Shown: positions 8,413 through 18,060 of the stretch, piece after piece
How the letters are laid out: every line of letters starts with the position of its first letter
How positions within the stretch are numbered: position 1 is the first letter of the stretch
NCBI GenBank assembly: GCA_009908385.1
Contig: JAAAPE010000146.1
Coordinates: forward strand, 1 to 39,343
DNA: 39,343 nucleotides
Reading direction: 5' to 3'
Source of the DNA: Gammaproteobacteria bacterium
Lineage (GTDB): Bacteria; Pseudomonadota; Gammaproteobacteria; Xanthomonadales; Wenzhouxiangellaceae
Made by a program: the position numbers and the translations under genes
Notes under the pieces: model-generated
Database searches by the model: none
The model's input: the letters and a program-made list of their open reading frames with translations, nothing else
What the model was told of the DNA's origin: nothing

Positions 8413-9954
8413 CTAGTGTCGAAAGTGCCTCTTCCCCGTCAACACCATCGCGATGTCGTGTTTGTTGCAGGCGTCGATGACTTCCTGATCGCGTTTCGAG
8501 CCGCCGGGCTGGATGACCGCGCGGATGCCGCGTTCTGCGGCGGCCTCGATACTGTCGGCGAAGGGGAAGAAGGCGTCGGAGGCCATGACCGCGCCGTCCA
8601 GCGACAGGCCGGCCGCCTCGGCCTTCAGGGCGGCGAAGCGCGCCGAGTCGACGCGGCTCATCTGGCCCGCGCCGATGCCCACCGTGGCCCGGTTCTTCGC
8701 GTAGACGATGGCGTTCGAGCGCACCAGGCGGACCGCCGCCCAGGCGAATTCCAGGTCCTCCAGTTCGGCCGAATCGGGCGCGCGCTCGGTCACCGTTTCC
8801 AGCTCCGGCGCCGTGTCCCAGTCGTCGCCGGCCTGGACCAGCCAGCCGCCGTCGACGGCCCGCAGCTCGAACGCCTGCGGCGCGGCGTCGCCGGGGGTGA
8901 GGATGCGCACGTTCGGCTTGGCGGCCAGCGCCTTGCGGGCCTCGTCGCTCAGCGCCGGGGCGATGAGCACTTCCATGAACCGTTCGAGCAGCCGGCCGGC
9001 CAGGTCGCCGTCGACTTCCCGGTTGACCGCGACGATGCCGCCGAAGGCCGAGGTGGGGTCGCAGGCCAGTGCCTTGTCGTAGGCCTCGGCGACGCTGCCG
9101 CCCCGGGCCGCGCCGCAGGGATTGGTGTGCTTGACGATCACGCAGGCCGGCGCTTCGCCCAGGCTTCGCACGCCGGCCCAGGCGGCGTCTGCATCGAGCA
9201 GGTTGTTGTAGCTCAGCGGCTTGCCCTGAAGCGGCCGGCAGCCGGCCAGGCCCCGCGCCCGCTGGCCGCGAACCGCGTAGACACCGGCGGCCTGGTGCGG
9301 GTTCTCGCCGTAGCGGAGCGGCTCGATGGCGTCGAGGGCCAGGTTGATCTTCGGCGGCAGCGCGCCGTCGCTGTCCCGGGCCGACAGCCACTGGCTGATC
9401 TGCCCGTCGTAGGCGCAGGTGTGGGCGAACCCCTTGGTGGCCAGTTCGCGCCGGCCCGCCTCGCCCGGCAGCTCGGGCAGGGACTCGATGAACGCCGGGT
9501 AGTCGTCGGGGTCGCACAGCAGGCAGACGTCGCGATGGTTCTTGGCCGCGGCGCGCAGCATGGCGGGCCCGCCGATGTCGATGTTCTCTATCGCCTCGGC
9601 CAGCGTGCAGTCCGGCCGGGCGACGGTCTCGGCGAAGGGGTAGAGGTTGACCACGACCACGTCGATCCGGTCGATGCGGTGTTCGGCCATGACCTCGGCG
9701 TCGGTGTCGCGCCGGCCGAGAATTCCGCCGTGGATCTTCGGGTGCAGGGTCTTGACCCGTCCGGCCATGATTTCCGGAAACCCGGTCAGTTCGCTGACCT
9801 CGGTGACGGCGAGCCCGGCGTCGCGAAGCGCACGCGCGCTGCCCCCGGTGGAGAGCAGCGCGAACCCGGCGTCGGCCAGGGCGCGGCCGAGTTCCGACAG
9901 GCCACGCTTGTCGGACACGCTCAGCAGCGCCCAGCGGCGGTTCGAATCGTTCAT
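8413..9954 (-). CDS. purH: Bifunctional AICAR formyltransferase / IMP cyclohydrolase
   Basis: 513 residues, standard length. It catalyses the last two steps of IMP synthesis. The N-terminal MGS-like IMP cyclohydrolase domain has [23 protein letters not shown] and [15 protein letters not shown]. The AICAR transformylase domain has RYGENPHQ, the catalytic KHTNPCG and a C-terminal [13 protein letters not shown]. The ATG is at 9954, 7 bases after the fis stop, so it is likely co-transcribed with fis. fis-purH adjacency is common in gammaproteobacteria. The 3' end is followed by the foldback repeat at 8225-8369. Confidence 0.97.
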   Translation of the reverse strand: MNDSNRRWALLSVSDKRGLSELGRALADAGFALLSTGGSARALRDAGLAVTEVSELTGFPEIMAGRVKTLHPKIHGGILGRRDTDAEVMAEHRIDRIDVVVVNLYPFAETVARPDCTLAEAIENIDIGGPAMLRAAAKNHRDVCLLCDPDDYPAFIESLPELPGEAGRRELATKGFAHTCAYDGQISQWLSARDSDGALPPKINLALDAIEPLRYGENPHQAAGVYAVRGQRARGLAGCRPLQGKPLSYNNLLDADAAWAGVRSLGEAPACVIVKHTNPCGAARGGSVAEAYDKALACDPTSAFGGIVAVNREVDGDLAGRLLERFMEVLIAPALSDEARKALAAKPNVRILTPGDAAPQAFELRAVDGGWLVQAGDDWDTAPELETVTERAPDSAELEDLEFAWAAVRLVRSNAIVYAKNRATVGIGAGQMSRVDSARFAALKAEAAGLSLDGAVMASDAFFPFADSIEAAAERGIRAVIQPGGSKRDQEVIDACNKHDIAMVLTGKRHFRH

Positions 9955-9961
9955 GGCGGGA

Positions 9962-10213
9962 TTACTCCAGGCCGTAACGCCTGATGCGGTTTCGCAGGGT
10001 GGTGCGGGTAATACCCAGGATTTCGGCCGCGCGCGACTGGTTGCCGCCGGTGTGATCGAGCACGGTGCTCACCAGCGCGCGTTCGGCTTCGCCCATGATC
10101 ACGCCGTTGAGGTTGTCGGGCGGCGTGTCGCCCATGTCGTCCAGGTAGCGCTGGACGACACAGCGAACGAATTCGTTCAGGCAAAGACCCTGATCGGCGC
10201 GCTTTTCAGACAA
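9962..10213 (-). CDS. fis: Fis family DNA-binding protein
   Basis: 83 residues, slightly short for Fis (about 98 in E. coli). The C-terminal helix-turn-helix is typical: LVSTVLDHTGGNQSRAAEILGITRTTLRNRIRRYGL. It is a nucleoid-associated regulator. The start appears to be the rare codon TTG at 10213: an in-frame stop lies just upstream, no ATG occurs until about codon 27, and a GAGGG stretch lies 9 bases before the TTG. dusB, which precedes fis in E. coli, is absent; a DUF3426 gene lies upstream instead. purH follows after 7 bases. Confidence 0.92.
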   Translation of the reverse strand: MSEKRADQGLCLNEFVRCVVQRYLDDMGDTPPDNLNGVIMGEAERALVSTVLDHTGGNQSRAAEILGITRTTLRNRIRRYGLE

Positions 10214-10300
10214 GCTTCAAAACCCTCGGCCAGCTCGGAAACACACTGCCCTCGCAGCGGACCGATAACGATATCACAACTGGGTCCGGGTCATGGATCC

Positions 10301-11050
10301 CTAGTGGAAGCGCATCTGGAAGCCGGCCGGTCGGCTGGTGCCGACCACGAACTCGAGCAGTAGCGGCATCATCAGGCCGGAAGCCAGGCCGCGCTCGATG
10401 CGATCGGGATCGCCCAGATACTCCTCTGGCGTGACCCGCCGAACGCCCAGGACCTGCTGGCTGGCGTCGAAGAAACGGACCTCGATGATCGGGAACGGCA
10501 CGGTCGCCTCGGCCTGGTTGCGGAGACTCGCACTGATGACCACCGCGTCGTCGAGGCTGGGGTGGGCGTGCAGATCGCGCGAGACGATCTGGATGACCTG
10601 GTTGGGATCGAGGTTGCCCACCGGCTGGCTCGACCCGCCCAGCCAGCGATCGACGATCGATCCCGGCGTTTGCCACAGCAGCCAGAACTGGACCAGCAGG
10701 AGCAGCAACAGGGCCGCGCTGGCGGACGGCCAGAGCAGCCGGCGGGCATCAGCGGCGCGCGACGAGGGCTCGCTCTCGAGCCAGTCGAGGGGTGCTGCCT
10801 CGGAGCCTTCATCGTCATCGAAGGTGTCGACGGGCAGTTCCGCCTGCACCATGTCGGGGTGTTCGAGCATCGGCGGCATGCCCTTGCCGCGAAGCGGCTC
10901 GGCATCCGATTCGGGGTGTCGTTCGAACAGTTCCGAGAGGCTGTTGAAGGTCTTGCCGCAATTGCCGCAGCGCACCACGCCGGAGGCTTCGGCCAGCAGG
11001 CCGGCGCGCAGTTCGTAGACGGCCTGGCAGGCGGGACAGCGGGTGTACAT
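10301..11050 (-). CDS. Zinc-ribbon (MJ0042-type) membrane protein with DUF3426
   Basis: 249 residues. The N-terminus has two CxxC pairs (MYTRCPACQAVY and VVRCGNCGKTF), as in the MJ0042/zinc_ribbon family. An acidic linker leads to one membrane segment (ASAALLLLLLVQFWLLWQ). The C-terminal extracytoplasmic domain resembles DUF3426, with DDAVVISASLRNQAEATVPFPIIEVRFFD. Function is unknown. Members of this family commonly sit near fis and prmA in related genomes; prmA is not here. The ATG at 11050 has AAGGGA upstream and lies 7 bases after the DUF4124 stop, so the genes are probably in one transcript. Confidence 0.85.
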   Translation of the reverse strand: MYTRCPACQAVYELRAGLLAEASGVVRCGNCGKTFNSLSELFERHPESDAEPLRGKGMPPMLEHPDMVQAELPVDTFDDDEGSEAAPLDWLESEPSSRAADARRLLWPSASAALLLLLLVQFWLLWQTPGSIVDRWLGGSSQPVGNLDPNQVIQIVSRDLHAHPSLDDAVVISASLRNQAEATVPFPIIEVRFFDASQQVLGVRRVTPEEYLGDPDRIERGLASGLMMPLLLEFVVGTSRPAGFQMRFH

Positions 11051-11057
11051 CGTCCCT

Positions 11058-11693
11058 TCAGCCGCCGTCGCTGCCGTCGCCGCCCGTGTCGGTCAGCTCC
11101 CGGTAGCGGGCGAGGTCGGCCATGAAGCGCTCGCGGGTCTGTGCCTCGCGCTCGTCGAGGCGATCCAGGTCGGCGCGGAGTCGCCGCAGTTCGGTGCGCG
11201 TTTCCTCGATCGACTCCTGCAGCCGGCCGGGTACGGGGCGGCCTTCGCGCGACAGCCGGGCGGCCCGGCCGATCTGCGTCTCGAAGCGGTTCTCGACCAG
11301 CTCCACGGCCATGCGCGTCGAGGCTCTCTGGCTCTCGAGACCCTGCAGCTGCATCTTCATGGCGTCGCGCAGGTCCTCTTCGCTGCCGTAGGTCGCCAGC
11401 AGCATGCGGTCGCGCGTTTCCTGGTTGCGCTCCTCGGCCTCGCGCCGTTCCTGCTCGGCGCGCTGCTGCCTGCGCTCGGCGATCTCCTCGGGGGACAGCT
11501 GCGGCTCGACGCGTTCGCGCACGGTGCCGTCGGGGCCGAGCCGCTCGTAACCGTAGGCCGCGTACTCGGGCGGAACGGACTGGCCGTAGTGCACCTCGCC
11601 CGAGTCGTCGACCCAGCGGTAATAACTCTGGGCGACGGCCGTGGACACGGCCAGCGCGGACAGAAGCAGGAATGAGGCAATCAGGCGCAACAT
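11058..11693 (-). CDS. DUF4124 domain periplasmic protein with coiled coil
   Basis: 211 residues from the ATG at 11693; a GTG three bases earlier is an alternative. A signal peptide (LRLIASFLLLSALAVSTAVAQ) precedes a DUF4124 motif (YYRWVDDSGEVHYGQSVPPE). A long Glu/Arg/Gln-rich predicted coiled coil follows, from about residue 70 to the end. Function is unknown; DUF4124 proteins are common exported proteins in gammaproteobacteria. The start region GTGATG contains the pyrE stop TGA, giving a 1 or 4 base overlap and likely translational coupling to pyrE. Confidence 0.85.
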   Translation of the reverse strand: MLRLIASFLLLSALAVSTAVAQSYYRWVDDSGEVHYGQSVPPEYAAYGYERLGPDGTVRERVEPQLSPEEIAERRQQRAEQERREAEERNQETRDRMLLATYGSEEDLRDAMKMQLQGLESQRASTRMAVELVENRFETQIGRAARLSREGRPVPGRLQESIEETRTELRRLRADLDRLDEREAQTRERFMADLARYRELTDTGGDGSDGG

Positions 11694-12346
11694 CACGGGG
11701 ATCGGGTGCCGTATCGGCTCCTGTAGTTGATCATGGATTCGAGACTGGCCGGTGGTCGGTCGTGCGTCTCCAGCCAGGCGATCAGGTCACCCAGGCCGGC
11801 GACGGATACCACCTGCAGGCCTCTCGCTTCGACTTCCTCGACCGCGGAGTGTTCCCGCTCGCTGCCGCGTTCTTCGCGGTCGAGCGCGATCGCCACACCG
11901 CAGGGCCGGGCGCCCGCGGCCTCGATCAGTTCGATCGATTCGTTGACCGAGGTGCCCGCCGAGATCACGTCGTCGACGATGAGCACGCGGCCGGTAATCG
12001 GGGCGCCCACGGTCACGCCGCCCTCGCCGTGGGTCTTGGCTTCCTTGCGGTTGTAGGCGAAGGGCAGGTCGCGGCCGTGGTCGCGGGCCAGGCACATCGC
12101 CACCGCCGTCACCAGGGGGATGCCCTTGTAGGCCGGCCCGTAGAGCAGGTCGAATTCCATGCCGGATGCCTCGATGGCCTCGGCATAACAGCCGGCCAGG
12201 GTGGCCACGGCGGCGCCGGAGCTGAACTCGCCGGCATTGAAGAAATACGGGCTGACCCGGCCCGACTTGAGCGTGAATTCGCCAAAGCGCAACGCCTCGC
12301 GTTCGAGCGCGAGCTTGAGGAAACGTTGGGTCCACGGCTTGATCAT
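11693..12346 (-). CDS. pyrE: Orotate phosphoribosyltransferase
   Basis: 217 residues, the usual size. It transfers ribose-5-phosphate from PRPP to orotate to give OMP. The PRPP-binding loop is clear (VLIVDDVISAGTS), and the N-terminal FTLKSGRVSPYFFNAG and the GPAYKGIPL loop are typical. The ATG is at 12346. A -10 TAGAAT with a 17 bp-spaced -35 ATGACC on the minus strand ends only 6 bases before the ATG. No Shine-Dalgarno sequence is seen, so the message may be leaderless. It heads the long minus-strand run; pyrF lies further down the same run. Confidence 0.96.
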   Translation of the reverse strand: MIKPWTQRFLKLALEREALRFGEFTLKSGRVSPYFFNAGEFSSGAAVATLAGCYAEAIEASGMEFDLLYGPAYKGIPLVTAVAMCLARDHGRDLPFAYNRKEAKTHGEGGVTVGAPITGRVLIVDDVISAGTSVNESIELIEAAGARPCGVAIALDREERGSEREHSAVEEVEARGLQVVSVAGLGDLIAWLETHDRPPASLESMINYRSRYGTRSP

Positions 12347-12352
12347 GTGCTC

Positions 12353-12381
12353 ATTCTAGGCGATGCGTTGATCGAGGTCAT
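12353..12381 (-). promoter_or_regulatory. Candidate pyrE promoter giving a leaderless mRNA
   Basis: Minus-strand -35 ATGACC (12376-12381), 17 bp spacer, -10 TAGAAT (12353-12358). The -10 ends 6 bases before the pyrE ATG, so the predicted start is at or next to the start codon. Confidence 0.5.
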
Positions 12382-12440
12382 GCGGTCGATGCGCCGTTGC
12401 CCTATGCTTGGCGCGAGCGTGCAACCGGAGCAAAGGCGCC

Positions 12441-13166
12441 ATGAGCCGGCCCGACCATTCCGAGCAGGCGGTATTCGAAGCGCGCGGCATCACTCGCGTC
12501 TATCACATGGGCGAAGTCGACATCCACGCCCTGCGCGGCGTCGACCTGGATCTCTATGCGGGCGAGCTGGTCGTCATGCTCGGCGCATCCGGATCGGGCA
12601 AGTCGACCCTGCTCAACATTCTCGGCGGCCTCGACGCGCCCACGGCGGGCAGCGTCAGCTATCTCGGCCGCCGCCTGGATACCGGCGGGGAGCGCGGGTT
12701 GACCCGCTTCCGGAGAGAGCATGTGGGCTTCGTCTTCCAGTTCTACAACATGATTCCCAGCCTCACGGCCCTGGAGAACGTGGCGGTGGTTACCGACATC
12801 GCGCGCGACCCGATGTCGCCCCTGGAAGCGCTGCGCCTGGTCGGGCTCGAGGATCGCGCCGATCATTTTCCCTCCCAGCTTTCCGGCGGCGAGCAGCAGC
12901 GCGTGGCGATCGCCCGGGCGGTGGCCAAGCGGCCGGCCGTGCTGATGTGCGACGAGCCCACCGGGGCGCTCGACTCGAAGACCGGTATCCGCGTGCTCGA
13001 AGTCATCGAGCAGATCAATCGCGAGATCGGGACCACCACCGTCGTGATCACCCACAACGCCGTCATCGCCCGGATGGCCGACCGGGTCGTGCGGCTGCGT
13101 GACGGCCGGATCGACGTCATCGACCGCAATACCGAGCGGGCCGAGCCGGCCTCACTGAGCTGGTGA
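12441..13166 (+). CDS. ABC transporter ATP-binding protein (LolD/MacB type)
   Basis: 241 residues. The complete nucleotide-binding set is present: Walker [10 protein letters not shown] (48-56), Q-loop FVFQFYNM, signature LSGGEQQR, Walker [13 protein letters not shown], and the switch His in VVITHN. The GALDSKTG turn is typical of the MacB/LolD/DevA class that pairs with FtsX-like permeases. The ATG at 12441 is preferred over an in-frame codon at 12408 because family members begin near here. The stop overlaps the permease start as GTGA. With the next two genes it forms a three-gene unit, diverging from pyrE. The substrate is unknown. Confidence 0.93.
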   Translation: MSRPDHSEQAVFEARGITRVYHMGEVDIHALRGVDLDLYAGELVVMLGASGSGKSTLLNILGGLDAPTAGSVSYLGRRLDTGGERGLTRFRREHVGFVFQFYNMIPSLTALENVAVVTDIARDPMSPLEALRLVGLEDRADHFPSQLSGGEQQRVAIARAVAKRPAVLMCDEPTGALDSKTGIRVLEVIEQINREIGTTTVVITHNAVIARMADRVVRLRDGRIDVIDRNTERAEPASLSW

Positions 13167-15532
13167 GCGTGCGCGCACTCCATCGCAAGCTCTGGCGCGA
13201 CCTGTCGGCCCTGAAGGGCCAGGTCGCCGCGATCGCCGTGGTGATCGCCGCCGGCGTGATGACCCTGATCATCGCGGTGACCTCGCTCGACGCCATTCGC
13301 TACAGCCAGCAGGATTTCTATCGCGATCATCTGTTCGCCGACGTCTTCGCCGGGCTCAAGCGCGCACCCGAACACCTCGCCGGGCGAATCGAGCGCATCG
13401 ACGGCGTCGACCGGGTTCACGCGCGCGTGGTCGCGCCCGTGCGGCTGGAGGTGGCCGGCTTCGACGACCCGGTCAGCGGCCAGTTGATCAGCATTCCCGA
13501 CGGCAGGCAGCCGCCGGTCAACAGCCTGCACCTGCGCGAAGGGCGCCTGCCGGAATCCGGTCGGGCCGACGTCGTCGCCATCAGCGAACCCTTCGCCGAA
13601 GCGCACGGCCTGCGCGCCGGCGACGGCTTCGAGGCCGTCATCAACGGCCGCCTCGAGCACCTGACCGTCAGCGGCGTGGTGCTCTCGCCGGAATTCATCT
13701 ACCAGCTCGGGCCGGCCGACCTGATTCCCGATCACCAGCGCTTCGGCGTGCTGTGGATGAACCGCCGCGCCCTGGCCCGTGCCTTCGACATGGACGGCGC
13801 GTTCAACAGCGTTGCGCTGACGCTGCAGGCCGGTCGCTCGCCGCAACCGGTGATCGCCGAGCTCGACCGGCTGCTCGACGACTACGGCGGACTCGGCGCC
13901 CATGACCGGGGCGAGCAGGTCTCGCACCGCATCCTGTCGCAGGAAATCGACCAGCTGCGCGTCATGGCGGTCATCCTGCCGGGCATCTTCCTGGGCGTTT
14001 CGGCCTTCCTCCTCAGCGTGCTGATGGGGCGGATCGTGCGCACCCAGCGCCAGCAGATCGCCCTGCTCAAGGCCTTCGGCTATGGCAGGGGAGAGCTGGT
14101 CGGGCATTACGCGGCGCTGACCGGCCTGATCGTGTGCGTGGGCGTTGCCGTCGGTGTGATTCTGGGCGCCTGGGCGGCCGACTGGGTCGCCGCGCTCTAC
14201 ATGCAGTACTTCCGCTTTCCCGAAACCCGCTTCGAACTTCGGCCGCAGATCATCGTCCTCGGCGCGGCGGTGTCCGGCGGCGCGGCCCTGCTCGGTACCT
14301 GGCGCGCCGTCAGCGAGGCCGCGGGCCTCGCGCCGGCGGTCGCGATGCGGCCGCCCTCCCCGGCCGTGTTCCGCAGCGGGTGGATGGATCGAGCCGGTCT
14401 GCGGCGATGGCTCGACCAGCCCACGCGCATGATCCTGCGCAATCTCGGGCGGCACCGGCTCAAGGCCTCGCTGTCGGTGCTGGGTATCGCGCTGTCCGTC
14501 GCCCTGCTGCTGGTCGGCAGCTACCAGTTCAACGCGATCGATCAGCTGCTCGATACCCAGTACGGCAAGGTGCTCCGGATGGATGCGATCGTGCATCTCA
14601 ACGACGCGACCTCTGAGCGGGCCGCGGCCGAGCTGCGCCACTACCCCGGCGTCCGGCACGTCGAGGCTTTCCGAAGCGTGCCGGTTCGGCTGGTCCACGG
14701 CCTGCACGGCTACCGTACCGCCATCGAGGGCATGGACGCCCGCCCCGGGCTGCGCGGGTTGATCGACCGTTCCGGCGCCGACCAGAGCCTGCCTGCCGAG
14801 GGGCTGGTGCTGACCGACTATCTCGCCGAACACCTGGCGGCGCGTCCCGGCGACCTGATCGATGTCGAGATCCAGGTGGGCCACCGGCGTCGGGTGGCGG
14901 TGCCGCTGGCCGGTGTGGTGGCCGAGCCCCTCGGCGTGGGCGCCTACATGGCGCGACCGGCGCTCAACCGCCTGATGCGTGAAGGACCTGCCGTGTCGGG
15001 GTTCTGGCTGTCGCTCGACCGGCAGCGGGAATCGGCGCTGTATCGCGAGCTCTGGGACGTGCCGCGGGTGGCCGGCATCGGTTTGATCAGCCGCTCCGAG
15101 GAAGAAATCCGCGCCTACATCGAGGATACGGCTTTGGGCATGATGAGCGTGATGCTGCTGCTGGCCGCCTCGATCGCCTTCGCGGTGGTCTACAACAGTG
15201 CCCGTATCGCCTTCGCCGAGCGCGAGCGCGAACTCGCTACCCTGCGCGTGCTCGGTTTCCATCGCAGCGAGGTGGCCTGGATCCTGATCGGTGAGATGGT
15301 CGTGCTCACGCTGCTGGCCGTGCCGCTCGGCTGGCTGCTCGGCACCGGCCTGGCCTGGATGCTGACCGAGGCGATCGAAATGGACCTGTTTCGCATCCCC
15401 TTCGTGATCACCCGGCAGGCCTACGCCTTCTCGGCTGCCGGTGTCCTGGCCGCGGCCGTGCTGTCGACCGTCCTGATCGCTCCGCGGCTGCTGCGCCTGG
15501 ACATGGTCACGGCGCTCAAGTCGATCGAATAG
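13163..15532 (+). CDS. ABC transporter permease with two FtsX-like modules
   Basis: 789 residues starting at GTG, which overlaps the ATPase stop (GTGA). One N-terminal membrane segment ([21 protein letters not shown]) precedes a periplasmic MacB-like core domain and three segments around residues 270-395. A second module repeats the plan: [22 protein letters not shown], a periplasmic domain, then three segments at the C-terminus. This doubled FtsX layout with about eight segments is seen in large ABC permeases that handle lipids, peptides or lipoproteins. Whether it exports, extracts or is mechanotransmissive cannot be told from sequence. Confidence 0.9.
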   Translation: MSVRALHRKLWRDLSALKGQVAAIAVVIAAGVMTLIIAVTSLDAIRYSQQDFYRDHLFADVFAGLKRAPEHLAGRIERIDGVDRVHARVVAPVRLEVAGFDDPVSGQLISIPDGRQPPVNSLHLREGRLPESGRADVVAISEPFAEAHGLRAGDGFEAVINGRLEHLTVSGVVLSPEFIYQLGPADLIPDHQRFGVLWMNRRALARAFDMDGAFNSVALTLQAGRSPQPVIAELDRLLDDYGGLGAHDRGEQVSHRILSQEIDQLRVMAVILPGIFLGVSAFLLSVLMGRIVRTQRQQIALLKAFGYGRGELVGHYAALTGLIVCVGVAVGVILGAWAADWVAALYMQYFRFPETRFELRPQIIVLGAAVSGGAALLGTWRAVSEAAGLAPAVAMRPPSPAVFRSGWMDRAGLRRWLDQPTRMILRNLGRHRLKASLSVLGIALSVALLLVGSYQFNAIDQLLDTQYGKVLRMDAIVHLNDATSERAAAELRHYPGVRHVEAFRSVPVRLVHGLHGYRTAIEGMDARPGLRGLIDRSGADQSLPAEGLVLTDYLAEHLAARPGDLIDVEIQVGHRRRVAVPLAGVVAEPLGVGAYMARPALNRLMREGPAVSGFWLSLDRQRESALYRELWDVPRVAGIGLISRSEEEIRAYIEDTALGMMSVMLLLAASIAFAVVYNSARIAFAERERELATLRVLGFHRSEVAWILIGEMVVLTLLAVPLGWLLGTGLAWMLTEAIEMDLFRIPFVITRQAYAFSAAGVLAAAVLSTVLIAPRLLRLDMVTALKSIE

Positions 15533-15542
15533 AGTGAAGCCC

Positions 15543-16736
15543 ATGAAGACATCGAGGAAAATCCTGCTCGCCGTGCTCGCCCTGTTGCTGCTCGCGACGC
15601 TGGTCTGGGCGCTGCGGCCCGCGCCGGTCGAGGTCGAAGTCGAGCCGGCCCGACGCGGGCCGTTGGTGGAAACGGTCGAGGACGAAGGGCGCACCCACCT
15701 GCGCAACACCTACGTGGTGTCGGCGCCCATCGGCGGTTACCTGCACCGCGTGGCGCTCGAACCGGGTGATGCCGTTGCCGCCGGCGATACGGTCTTCGAA
15801 CTGGAGCCGCCGCCGGCGCCGGCGCTGGATGCGCGCACCCGGGGCCAGGCGCGCGAGACCCTGGCCGCCGCCCGGGCCCGGCTGGAGGCCGCCCGGGCCG
15901 AGCGCGCCAACCGGGAAGCCGACCTGGCCCTGGCACAAAGCGAGCTGCGCCGCCTGGGCGAACTTCACGAACGCTCGCTGGTCGCCGAGAGCGACATGGA
16001 ACGGGCCGAGTCCGCCGTGGCGCGGGCCGAATCCGCGTTGGCGGCGGCGCGCGCCTCTGTCGAGGCGGCCGGATTCGAGGTCGAGAACGCGCGGGCGGTG
16101 CTCGAGATCGCCGAAGGCGAGCGCAGCGGAGACAGCGGCCGGCTGCTGAGCGTGTCGGCGCCGGTCGGCGGCGTCGTGCTCTCCAGGGACCGCTGCTGCG
16201 AGGGGGTGATCCAGTCCGGCACGCCGGTGCTCGAGATCGGCCGCCTCGACGAGTTGGAAGTGCGGGTGGATCTCCTGAGCATGGACGCGGTGCGCGTGGC
16301 TTCCGGCACCCGCGTGATCATCGAGGGCTGGGGTGGCGACCAGCCGCTCAAGGGCCGGGTGCGTCGCGTGGAGCCCGCCGGCTTCACGCGGGTGTCCGCC
16401 CTCGGCGTCGAGGAGCAGCGGGTACCGGTGCTGGTCGAAATCATCTCCCCGCGCGAGCAATGGCCGGCACTCGGCGCCGGTTACCGGGTGGAGGCGACGT
16501 TCATCGTCTGGCAGGGAGAGGACGTGCTACAGGTACCCGGCAGCGCGCTGTTCCGCGTCGACGACCGCTGGCACGTGTTCGTCGTGTCGGATTCAAGGGC
16601 GGCGCTGCGGGCGGTGTCGCCGGGCCGGCGAAGCGGTCTGCGGGTGCAGATCCTGGAAGGGCTCGAAGCCGGAGAGAATGTCGTGACCCACCCGGGCGAC
16701 CGCCTGGCCGACGGCGCCCGGGTGAGCTTACCCTGA
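15543..16736 (+). CDS. HlyD/MacA-type periplasmic adaptor
   Basis: 397 residues from the ATG at 15543; a GTG 9 bases earlier is possible. One N-terminal membrane anchor (ILLAVLALLLLATLVWAL) is followed by a biotinyl-lipoyl half motif (VSAPIGGYLHRVALEPGDAVAAGD). An Ala/Arg/Glu-rich coiled-coil hairpin spans about residues 95-190. The second lipoyl half (VSAPVGGVVLSRD) and beta-barrel/membrane-proximal domains follow. It begins 10 bases after the permease stop, completing an ATPase-permease-adaptor unit. No outer-membrane channel is encoded nearby, so any tripartite pump would need a TolC-like partner from elsewhere. Confidence 0.9.
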   Translation: MKTSRKILLAVLALLLLATLVWALRPAPVEVEVEPARRGPLVETVEDEGRTHLRNTYVVSAPIGGYLHRVALEPGDAVAAGDTVFELEPPPAPALDARTRGQARETLAAARARLEAARAERANREADLALAQSELRRLGELHERSLVAESDMERAESAVARAESALAAARASVEAAGFEVENARAVLEIAEGERSGDSGRLLSVSAPVGGVVLSRDRCCEGVIQSGTPVLEIGRLDELEVRVDLLSMDAVRVASGTRVIIEGWGGDQPLKGRVRRVEPAGFTRVSALGVEEQRVPVLVEIISPREQWPALGAGYRVEATFIVWQGEDVLQVPGSALFRVDDRWHVFVVSDSRAALRAVSPGRRSGLRVQILEGLEAGENVVTHPGDRLADGARVSLP

Positions 16737-16737
16737 C

Positions 16738-17274
16738 TTACCGAACCCCGCCGGGGTTCGGGTCTTCGGGCATCATCGAACGCATGCTGCCGCGCATCCA
16801 CTGCTGGGCGCGGTCGCGTTCCTCGCGCCACTGGGAGACGGTCTTGCAGCGCGTGTTGCGGAAGTGGCTGCCGGTGACGCGCTCGCGGCGGCAGATCACC
16901 TGCTGCTCGCGGTCGCCGATGACGATCGACTCGAGCTCTTCGTGCAGGTTGTAGACTTGCTCGCGCTGAGTCTGGCTCATCGTGTCGATGGAGTCGTGCT
17001 GGGCGAGCAGCAGGTCGAGGCGGCTGTAGGCCGCGCGGTACTGTTCCATCTCCTCGTCGTTGAGCGGGCGCGGTTCGCCTTCGGCCACGGCCTGGTCGAG
17101 CTTGTCGAGGAACTGGCGGTAGGCGGCGACGCCTACGACGGTCGGTGAGCGAGACTCGTGGTCGACGCTTTCCTCGGCCATGTTGCTGCTGCCGCCGGCG
17201 TTCGGCGAGCTGGCACAGGCGACCAGGAAACAGGTTGCCGACAGGGTCAGCAGCGATTTGATCAGGGTTTGCAT
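16738..17274 (-). CDS. Predicted lipoprotein, paralogue of the gene at 17524
   Basis: 178 residues with a lipoprotein signal peptide ending in a lipobox (LVAC, C20). The mature part has a VVGVAAYRQFLDKLDQAV region, a SIDTMSQ segment, and a C-terminal ICRRERVTGSHFRNTRCKTV motif with two Cys. The whole layout aligns with the neighbouring lipoprotein at 17524-18042, so the two are tandem paralogues. The Cys-x-x-x-x-TGS-Cys tail resembles small exported proteins I recall from xanthomonads and sphingomonads, but I know no function. AAGGAG precedes the ATG. It converges with the adaptor gene, stop to stop, with 1 base between. Confidence 0.8.
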   Translation of the reverse strand: MQTLIKSLLTLSATCFLVACASSPNAGGSSNMAEESVDHESRSPTVVGVAAYRQFLDKLDQAVAEGEPRPLNDEEMEQYRAAYSRLDLLLAQHDSIDTMSQTQREQVYNLHEELESIVIGDREQQVICRRERVTGSHFRNTRCKTVSQWREERDRAQQWMRGSMRSMMPEDPNPGGVR

Positions 17275-17293
17275 GAGGGGCTCCTTGGATTAA

Positions 17294-17333
17294 CTACGAT
17301 TCAAACCGTACTAAGATTTTCGTGGGATGTCAA
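17294..17333 (-). promoter_or_regulatory. Promoter with overlapping palindrome, lipoprotein 1
   Basis: Minus-strand -35 TTGACA (17328-17333), 17 bp spacer, -10-like TACGGT (17305-17310). The -10 is part of an imperfect palindrome TACGGTTTGAATCGTA (17295-17310). The same arrangement precedes the paralogue at 17524, with only one base change in the palindrome block. Confidence 0.65.
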
Positions 17334-17523
17334 CGATTCTTTCCATCACTCGCCGGGGCGGGCGGAAGACGAAATGCAGGGGATCGGGCCAGCCGATGCG
17401 GGTGCCGGGCCGCTGCCCGGTTCTGGTCGGCAAAGTCGACGGCCTGGCTGTCGCGCGGAGCCGAAACGTCCCCTTACGGTCACGCATAGTGGCGCCTGTG
17501 CCTCGCGCGCGTCAAGTCCGGAC

Positions 17524-18042
17524 TCAGGGTCCTCCGCCACCACCCGGCGCGCTCGGCATGATGCCGCGGAACGTGGACCGCTTCCAGTCCTGGGTCAGTT
17601 CGCGCAGCCGTCGGCGTTCGGCGACGGACCGGCATTGCGTGATCGGAAAGTTCGTGCCCGCGGCGCGATCGATGCGGCAGATGATCTGGTCGTCGTAGTT
17701 GCCGACCACGATGGCCTGAAGCTCCTGGTGCAGGTTGAACGCATCGACGCGATCGCGCTGACTCATGTCGTCGATCGACTCATGACGCGCCAGCAGGGTG
17801 TCGAGCCGGTCCGACGCGCTGCGGTAGCTCTGCCGTTCTTTCGCTTCGAGTGGCCGCGCCGCGCCACGGGCGACGGCCTGGTCGAGTCGGGTCAGGAACT
17901 CCCTGTATGCGGGAATGCCGACCAGGACCGGCTGCTGTTCGTCATTGCCTGCGCCGGGCGGCGTGGTTGTTTCGAGAGAGCTCGCGCAGCCGGCCAGCAA
18001 CAGCGCGGTCGCGACGGACAAGGCTTTCGGGAGGGTGCGCAT
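17524..18042 (-). CDS. Predicted lipoprotein, paralogue of the gene at 16738
   Basis: 172 residues with a lipobox (LAGC, C19). The region VLVGIPAYREFLTRLDQAVARG and the SIDDMSQRDRV and NLHQELQAIVVG segments match lipoprotein 1 position for position. The C-terminal ICRIDRAAGTNFPITQCRS keeps both Cys. It ends in a Pro/Gly-rich tail. GGAG lies upstream of the ATG. A GC-rich gap of 249 bases separates it from lipoprotein 1; that gap holds only the promoter of lipoprotein 1. The role is unknown; tandem duplication with retained promoters suggests selection for joint control. Confidence 0.8.
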   Translation of the reverse strand: MRTLPKALSVATALLLAGCASSLETTTPPGAGNDEQQPVLVGIPAYREFLTRLDQAVARGAARPLEAKERQSYRSASDRLDTLLARHESIDDMSQRDRVDAFNLHQELQAIVVGNYDDQIICRIDRAAGTNFPITQCRSVAERRRLRELTQDWKRSTFRGIMPSAPGGGGGP

Positions 18043-18060
18043 GACGATTCTCCAGAATTT

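Noticed and set aside
12863-15709. Minus-strand open frame of about 950 codons opposite the ABC transporter genes
   Set aside because: Antisense to motif-confirmed genes, with a low-complexity Gln/His/Gly-rich translation.
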